From NCBI RefSeq assembly GCF_018449605.1, contig NZ_JAAVUW010000002.1:124001-188000 (forward strand): a DNA stretch of 64,000 nucleotides, read 5' to 3'. The stretch is from Luteibacter sp. dw_328 (GTDB lineage: Bacteria > Pseudomonadota > Gammaproteobacteria > Xanthomonadales > Rhodanobacteraceae). Position numbers and translations under genes: made by a program. Each line of letters begins with the position of its first letter. Positions within the stretch are counted from its first letter, which is position 1. Shown here one piece after another: positions 60,145-64,000 of this stretch. The notes beneath the pieces are model-generated. The model was not told the origin of the DNA. It saw only the letters and a program-made list of their open reading frames with translations, and did no database searches.

Positions 60145-60168
60145 GCGGCAGGGAGAGGGCTCGCACGC

Positions 60169-60813
60169 ATGGTCCAGAATGCTCGTTCGCGAACGGCTTT
60201 GACGCTGTACACCAGCGCCGACGATATCCACTGCCACCGTACCCGGCTGGTGCTGGCGGCCAAGGGCGTGGCATACGACCGGATCATCCTGAAGGCCGAC
60301 GAGCCTACCCCCGACCTGCTGGAGCTGAATCCCTACGGCACTCTGCCGACCCTGGTCGACCGTGACCTGACCGTCTACGACCCGATGATCGTCGTCGAGT
60401 ATCTTGACGAGCGATATCCGCATCCTCCCCTCATGCCGATCGACCCGCTGTCCCGGGCCCGCCTGCGCCTGGCGACCTGGCGTATCGAGAACGACTGGCT
60501 GCCCGAGATCGAGACGATCGGCGAGGGTGGCAAGGCTGCCGAAGGCGGTCGCCGCCGGTTGCGCGAGCACCTGCTCCTGTCGGTGCCGCTGTTCCGGGCC
60601 TCGCGATTCTTCCTGAACCCGGAAATGAGCCTGATCGACTGTCTGGTCGCCCCGGTTGTCTGGCGCCTGCCGCATCTGGGCGTGGACCTGGGCAAGGAGG
60701 GCAAGCCGATCGTCGACTACGGCGAGCGCCTGTTCCACAGCCAGGGCTTTGCCCGCAGTCTCACGCCGGAAGAGCGCAACATGCGTCCGGACTTCAATTT
60801 CGCGCCCGGTTAG
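60169..60813 (+). CDS. sspA: Stringent starvation protein A
   Basis: 214 residues of the glutathione-transferase fold (thioredoxin-like N-terminal domain: LYTSADDIHCHRTRLVLAAKGV, then NPYGTLPTLVDRDL), matching SspA, an RNA-polymerase-associated regulator. The typical sspA-sspB order and the usual position after petABC support the call. Confidence 0.93.
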   Translation: MVQNARSRTALTLYTSADDIHCHRTRLVLAAKGVAYDRIILKADEPTPDLLELNPYGTLPTLVDRDLTVYDPMIVVEYLDERYPHPPLMPIDPLSRARLRLATWRIENDWLPEIETIGEGGKAAEGGRRRLREHLLLSVPLFRASRFFLNPEMSLIDCLVAPVVWRLPHLGVDLGKEGKPIVDYGERLFHSQGFARSLTPEERNMRPDFNFAPG

Positions 60814-60845
60814 CCTCGTTACCGCGTATCCCGTAAACTGTGCAC

Positions 60846-61301
60846 ATGGATACGAACGAAACCTCGGGCATGACCTCCAATCGGCCCTATCTGCTGCGCG
60901 CCATCTACGACTGGATCAGCGACAACGGCTTGACCCCGTACGTACTCGTGGACGCGGCGCAGCCGGGCGTGAAGGTGCCGGCGCACGTCGTGAAGAACGG
61001 CCAGGTCGTTCTCAATCTCGCCATGCGTGCCGTCGCGCACCTCGACCTCGGTAACGACCGCATCGCCTTCCAGGCGCGCTTCTCGGGCGTGAGCCAGTCC
61101 ATCGTCATCCCGATGCAGGCCGTGCTGGCGCTTTACGCGCAGGAGAACGGGCAGGGCATGATGTTCCCGGCCGACGAAAACGAAACCCTGCCTACCGACG
61201 GCATCGAAGCCGCCGACGAGGCCGAGGCACCGGCACCGTCCGCTGGTGGCGATGACGACCGGCCCAAGCGGGGCGCTCCGCACCTTCGCGTCGTCAAATA
61301 A
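60846..61301 (+). CDS. sspB: ClpXP adaptor SspB
   Basis: 151 residues. The N-terminal folded domain (SNRPYLLRAIYDWISDNGLTPY, NGQVVLNLAMRAV, ARFSGVSQ) binds ssrA-tagged proteins; the acidic, Ala/Pro-rich linker leads to the C-terminal ClpX-binding tail GAPHLRVVK. ATG 60846; it follows sspA by 32 bp and ends at a hairpin. Confidence 0.95.
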   Translation: MDTNETSGMTSNRPYLLRAIYDWISDNGLTPYVLVDAAQPGVKVPAHVVKNGQVVLNLAMRAVAHLDLGNDRIAFQARFSGVSQSIVIPMQAVLALYAQENGQGMMFPADENETLPTDGIEAADEAEAPAPSAGGDDDRPKRGAPHLRVVK

Positions 61302-61306
61302 ACGAA

Positions 61307-61329
61307 ACCCGCCGAAAGGCGGATTTTTC
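61307..61329 (+). terminator. Rho-independent terminator after sspB
   Basis: CCGCC, GAAA loop, GGCGG, then ATTTTT, seven bases after the sspB stop. Confidence 0.85.
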
Positions 61330-61339
61330 GTTATGGCTG

Positions 61340-61377
61340 TTTGGCGTTTTGGCGTTTTGGCGTTCTGGCGTTCTGGC
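61340..61377 (+). repeat. 8-bp tandem repeat
   Basis: About 4.75 units of TTTGGCGT, the last ones TCTGGCGT. It lies between the sspB terminator and a REP-like pair; no gene is near enough for a clear role. Confidence 0.9.
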
Positions 61378-61381
61378 TTTT

Positions 61382-61447
61382 GTAGGAGCCGATTCATCGG
61401 CGATCCTAACGTGTCGTAAACCCCATCGCCGATAAATCGGCTCCTAC
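61382..61447. repeat. REP-like pair (inverted)
   Basis: GTAGGAGCCGATTCATCGGCGA at 61382-61403 faces TCGCCGATAAATCGG..CTCCTAC at 61426-61447. Confidence 0.85.
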
Positions 61448-61485
61448 CAAGCGGTTGTCGCCAGTTTCCTGTTGTCGCCAGTTTT

Positions 61486-61881
61486 CTAATGAAGCCGCCG
61501 CCGGTCGGCCAGCGAAATCACATTCGCTCCATGCACGATCGAATCCGTCGCCACGACAGTCTCCAGGGCCGGCGATCCGCTCATCGGCAGCGAAAAGCTC
61601 ACCACGTCGTGTCCGGCCATCCACAAGCGCGCCATTTCGCGTGACTGGCCGTCTTCGCTGACTTCGAACACGTAGCAGCGCTCCAGGCGGCGTACACCGT
61701 CGACGCCCTGCAGGCGGATCGAGCGAAGCCCGACACTCTGATCCAGCAGCTGGAGGCCATGGCGCTTGCACAGCGAGGCCGCGGCGCGCACGGCGACCTC
61801 GCGGGCGCGAGTGAGCCGGTACCAGCTGGCAATGCCAGCCGCCAGGGCCATGAGCCAGAACAGATCGGTGAAGGAAGCCAT
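61486..61881 (-). CDS. DUF3301-domain protein
   Basis: 131 residues: one N-terminal membrane helix (FTDLFWLMALAAGIASWY) then the DUF3301 core (CKRHGLQLLDQSVGLRSIRLQ; CYVFEVSEDGQSREMARLWMAGHDVVS). Function unknown; common in gammaproteobacteria. ATG 61881, although the frame is open for 11 more codons. Confidence 0.85.
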   Translation of the reverse strand: MASFTDLFWLMALAAGIASWYRLTRAREVAVRAAASLCKRHGLQLLDQSVGLRSIRLQGVDGVRRLERCYVFEVSEDGQSREMARLWMAGHDVVSFSLPMSGSPALETVVATDSIVHGANVISLADRRRLH

Positions 61882-61931
61882 GGTGTCAGTGTGTGGCCGC
61901 TGCGGCGCGACCACAAGCCCCTATAAGGGCA

Positions 61932-61953
61932 TCGCCGATGAATCGGCTCCCAC
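61932..61953 (+). repeat. REP-like palindromic element
   Basis: TCGCCGATGAATCGG followed by CTCCCAC, between the DUF3301 gene and nadC. Confidence 0.8.
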
Positions 61954-61991
61954 AAGAAGCCGGAATGTGGGACCCGCTTCAGCGGCGATTC

Positions 61992-62873
61992 CTACAAACC
62001 CCCGTGCTTCACATCCAACCGAAGGGACAGATCAATCGCCCTCACGTTCTTGGTCAACGCCCCGCTCGAGATGAAATCCACCCCGGTCTCCGCAATCGCC
62101 CGGATCGTATCGATCTCGACGTTGCCCGAAACCTCGAGCGGCATACGTCCCGCGGTGAACGTCACGGCCTCGGTAAGCATCGCCGGGGTGAAGTTATCGA
62201 GCAGGGCGCGATCGGCGCCGGCATCGAGCGCCTGGGCCAGTTCGTCCAGCGTTTCCACTTCGACGATGAGCGGCAGTGCCGGGTGGATGCGGCGGGCGGC
62301 CTCGACCGCGGCCGGAATGCCACCCGCGGCGATGATGTGGTTTTCCTTCAGCATCATCGCGTCGAACAGGCCGATGCGGTGATTGGTGCCGCCGCCGCAG
62401 AGCACGGCGTACTTCTGCGCGCGACGCAGGCCGGGCAGGGTCTTGCGCGTATCCAGTACGCGCGTGCGCGTACCCGCGATGGCATCGGCATAGCGCGAGG
62501 TCACCGTCGCCGTGGCCGAGAGTAATTGCAGGAAGTTGAGCGCCGAGCGCTCGGCTGTCACCAGTGCGCGCGCCTTGCCGGCAAGTCGGCAGATGATCGA
62601 ACCGGCGGGAACGCGGTCGCCGTCGTGCACCAGCCATTCGATGCGCACGTCCGGGTCGAGCTGGCGAAAGCAGGCCTCGAACCAGGCGGCGCCGCAGAGC
62701 ACGGCTTCTTCGCGGCAGGTGAGCACGGCGGTCGCAGTGGCGCTGGCGTCGAGCAGATCGGCAGTGGCGTCACCAGGGCCGATGTCTTCGGCGAAGGCGC
62801 GCTGCACGTCCGCAAGGATCTCGCTGGCTGGCGGCAGGGCGTCGGCCAGGTGTTTCGGGTCGGGAGAGCTCAT
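61992..62873 (-). CDS. nadC: Quinolinate phosphoribosyltransferase (decarboxylating)
   Basis: 293 residues. NadC makes nicotinate mononucleotide from quinolinate and PRPP in NAD synthesis. Motifs: EDIGPGDATADLL, LNFLQLLSATAT, LDTRKTLPGLRRAQKYAVLCGGGTNHR (shown here in parts) with the PRPP-binding Arg/Lys, LKENHI and the late ISSGALTKNV. ATG 62873; an open extension of 22 codons upstream is not conserved. Confidence 0.96.
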   Translation of the reverse strand: MSSPDPKHLADALPPASEILADVQRAFAEDIGPGDATADLLDASATATAVLTCREEAVLCGAAWFEACFRQLDPDVRIEWLVHDGDRVPAGSIICRLAGKARALVTAERSALNFLQLLSATATVTSRYADAIAGTRTRVLDTRKTLPGLRRAQKYAVLCGGGTNHRIGLFDAMMLKENHIIAAGGIPAAVEAARRIHPALPLIVEVETLDELAQALDAGADRALLDNFTPAMLTEAVTFTAGRMPLEVSGNVEIDTIRAIAETGVDFISSGALTKNVRAIDLSLRLDVKHGGL

Positions 62874-62935
62874 CGTGTCGTGCTGTCCGTGGAGGAAGGC
62901 CGCTACCTTAGCGCGGCCTTCCTTCGCTGGGGAGA

Positions 62936-64000
62936 TCACGCCGCCGGTGTGGTCGCCTCGGGCTGACGCAGGCGCTCGACGATGGCATCCATGGCGCGGT
63001 CGAACAGGAGCGAGGAGTCGAGCAGGCGCGCCGTGCCGTTGGCGAAGGCCTGGGCGAGACCGGCAAGACTGTGGTCGGCAACCTTGAGGCCGCGACGATT
63101 GACGAACAGGAAGCGCCCGCTGATCGGACTGACCCAGGACAGCTTGGCGCGATCCGTCGTGCCGTCTTCAGCCGTGAACTCGAGCCACTGGCCCACCTTG
63201 AGGTCGCGTGCCTGGGCGAGGTTTCGCTCGTCGAAGGCTTCGTCCATCAGGGCTTCGTTTTCGTCGTCCGGCTCCGGCTCGAGCATCGGCTCCTCGATAG
63301 CCTGGATGGATTCCGGCAGCGGCATGACGCTGGAGACCAGGGTGCCCGACTCCGTTTCCGGCGTGGACTCGCCGAGCTGCTGACGATAGAAGGCATGCAA
63401 CTGGCCGAGCAGCTGTTCGGTGTCGCCTTCCTGGAACGCCACCGAGGCAAGGCCGCGACGCAGCGAACGTTCGATACCGGGTAACAGCGAGCGCAGGTCG
63501 CGACGACCGTTGAGGTCGTACACCGGCCGCGCGCTGGCGATGAAGTCGTCGATGAAACGCAGCGACTCGCGGAACTCGGGGGACTCGTCACCCTGGCGAA
63601 GCAGGGTGAGCACGATGTAGTTCGCCCAGGCGCGCGTGAGCACACCGTAGATGAGTGGCGGCAACGCGGCCCCGCCGATACGGGTGACGATTTCCGACGC
63701 CGCGCGGCGACGCGCCTGTTCCAGCTTCTCGCGGCCGCGGGTGGACTCGGCGACGCGCTGTTCGGCCAGCTCGGCGCGCTTGCGGCTGACGTCGAGGAAT
63801 TCCTGCAGTTCGCTAGCCAGGCGCGTGAAGATCACCACGTCGTCGTCGAAGTCATGGAGCAGGCGCTCCACGATCGACTTGACCTTCTCGAACAGACGGC
63901 CATCGCGATCGGCATCGGCTGACCAGCCCTTGGCAGCGTCGGCGAGGGCGTCGAGCAGCTGGCGCGCAGGGTGCGACTTGTGCGCGAACATGCGGCGGTC
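62936..64000 (-). CDS. DUF1631-family protein (5' end outside window)
   Basis: The C-terminal 354 residues of a DUF1631 protein (about 700-800 in full); the frame stays open to the window edge, and the internal Met at 63991 is not the start. Visible features: HPARQLLDALADAA, a coiled region ELAEQRVAESTRGREKLEQA, LPPLIYGVLTRAWANYIVL and a PilZ-like end (KVGQWLEFTAEDGTTDRAKLSWVSP and RFLFVNRRG), which suggests c-di-GMP or a related role. Stop is 62 bp before the nadC start. Confidence 0.85.
   Translation of the reverse strand, partial: DRRMFAHKSHPARQLLDALADAAKGWSADADRDGRLFEKVKSIVERLLHDFDDDVVIFTRLASELQEFLDVSRKRAELAEQRVAESTRGREKLEQARRRAASEIVTRIGGAALPPLIYGVLTRAWANYIVLTLLRQGDESPEFRESLRFIDDFIASARPVYDLNGRRDLRSLLPGIERSLRRGLASVAFQEGDTEQLLGQLHAFYRQQLGESTPETESGTLVSSVMPLPESIQAIEEPMLEPEPDDENEALMDEAFDERNLAQARDLKVGQWLEFTAEDGTTDRAKLSWVSPISGRFLFVNRRGLKVADHSLAGLAQAFANGTARLLDSSLLFDRAMDAIVERLRQPEATTPAA

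Overview
The window looks like a chromosomal segment of a GC-rich gammaproteobacterium of the Xanthomonadales/Lysobacterales, most like the Rhodanobacteraceae (Luteibacter/Dyella type). This rests on gene content and order: type IV pilus genes with sigma-54 pilin promoters, petABC next to sspA-sspB, miaB-phoH-ybeY-corC, nadC next to a DUF1631 gene, and a dispersed palindromic repeat with the core TCGCCGATGAATCGGCTCC. It is an inference; no rRNA or species marker is present.

Region 1 (1-21.9 kb) is a pilus locus split by a glycan island. pilC (cut by the window start) and pilB are on the minus strand at the left. Two pilin genes, each with a clear -24/-12 sigma-54 promoter, are on the minus strand at 20.7-21.9 kb. 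Between them lie fifteen genes in two convergent operons. The plus operon (3.1-12.7 kb) holds an MBOAT/SGNH-like O-acylation pair, two GT2 glycosyltransferases, RfbF and RfbG (CDP-4-keto-6-deoxyglucose synthesis), a 3,5-epimerase-like cupin, a TylC3/NovU-type sugar C-methyltransferase and a flippase. The minus operon (20.6-12.7 kb, directly downstream of the pilins) holds two large multi-membrane proteins with N-terminal GT-C-like motifs, two NAD-dependent epimerase/reductases, a GT4 and a GT2. My reading is a pathway for a C-methylated, perhaps O-acylated 6-deoxyhexose glycan placed on pilin or exported.

Region 2 (22.0-25.3 kb) has a secreted S9 peptidase and an acyltransferase-3 membrane protein.

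Region 3 (25.4-47.0 kb) is an accessory mosaic of lower and more variable GC. It has about 25 small genes, many of the kind found as immunity genes beside polymorphic (Rhs/contact-dependent) toxins: two DUF4279-like proteins, HEAT and Sel1 repeat proteins, a DUF6714-like protein and small membrane proteins. It also holds seven members of one family with two membrane segments and a PH-like domain, three COG3910-type ATPases (two inside a roughly 1.2 kb segmental duplication), an Rhs 5' remnant, several gene fragments, a dispersed 70-bp intergenic repeat and a complete IS3-family element that splits one family member. Four of the membrane/PH genes sit immediately behind short glycine-rich reading frames, two of them with 4-bp stop/start overlaps. 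This looks like a decayed array of Rhs C-terminal toxin tips with their immunity genes and is the best candidate for an undescribed system here. No intact toxin body is present.

Region 4 (47.0-64.0 kb) is ordinary chromosome: corA, an unknown 420-aa protein, a DUF4105 membrane protein, corC, ybeY, phoH, miaB, a DUF4124-lytic transglycosylase fusion, an HtrA/DegS-type protease, petABC (cytochrome bc1), sspA-sspB, a DUF3301 protein, nadC and a DUF1631 gene cut by the window end.
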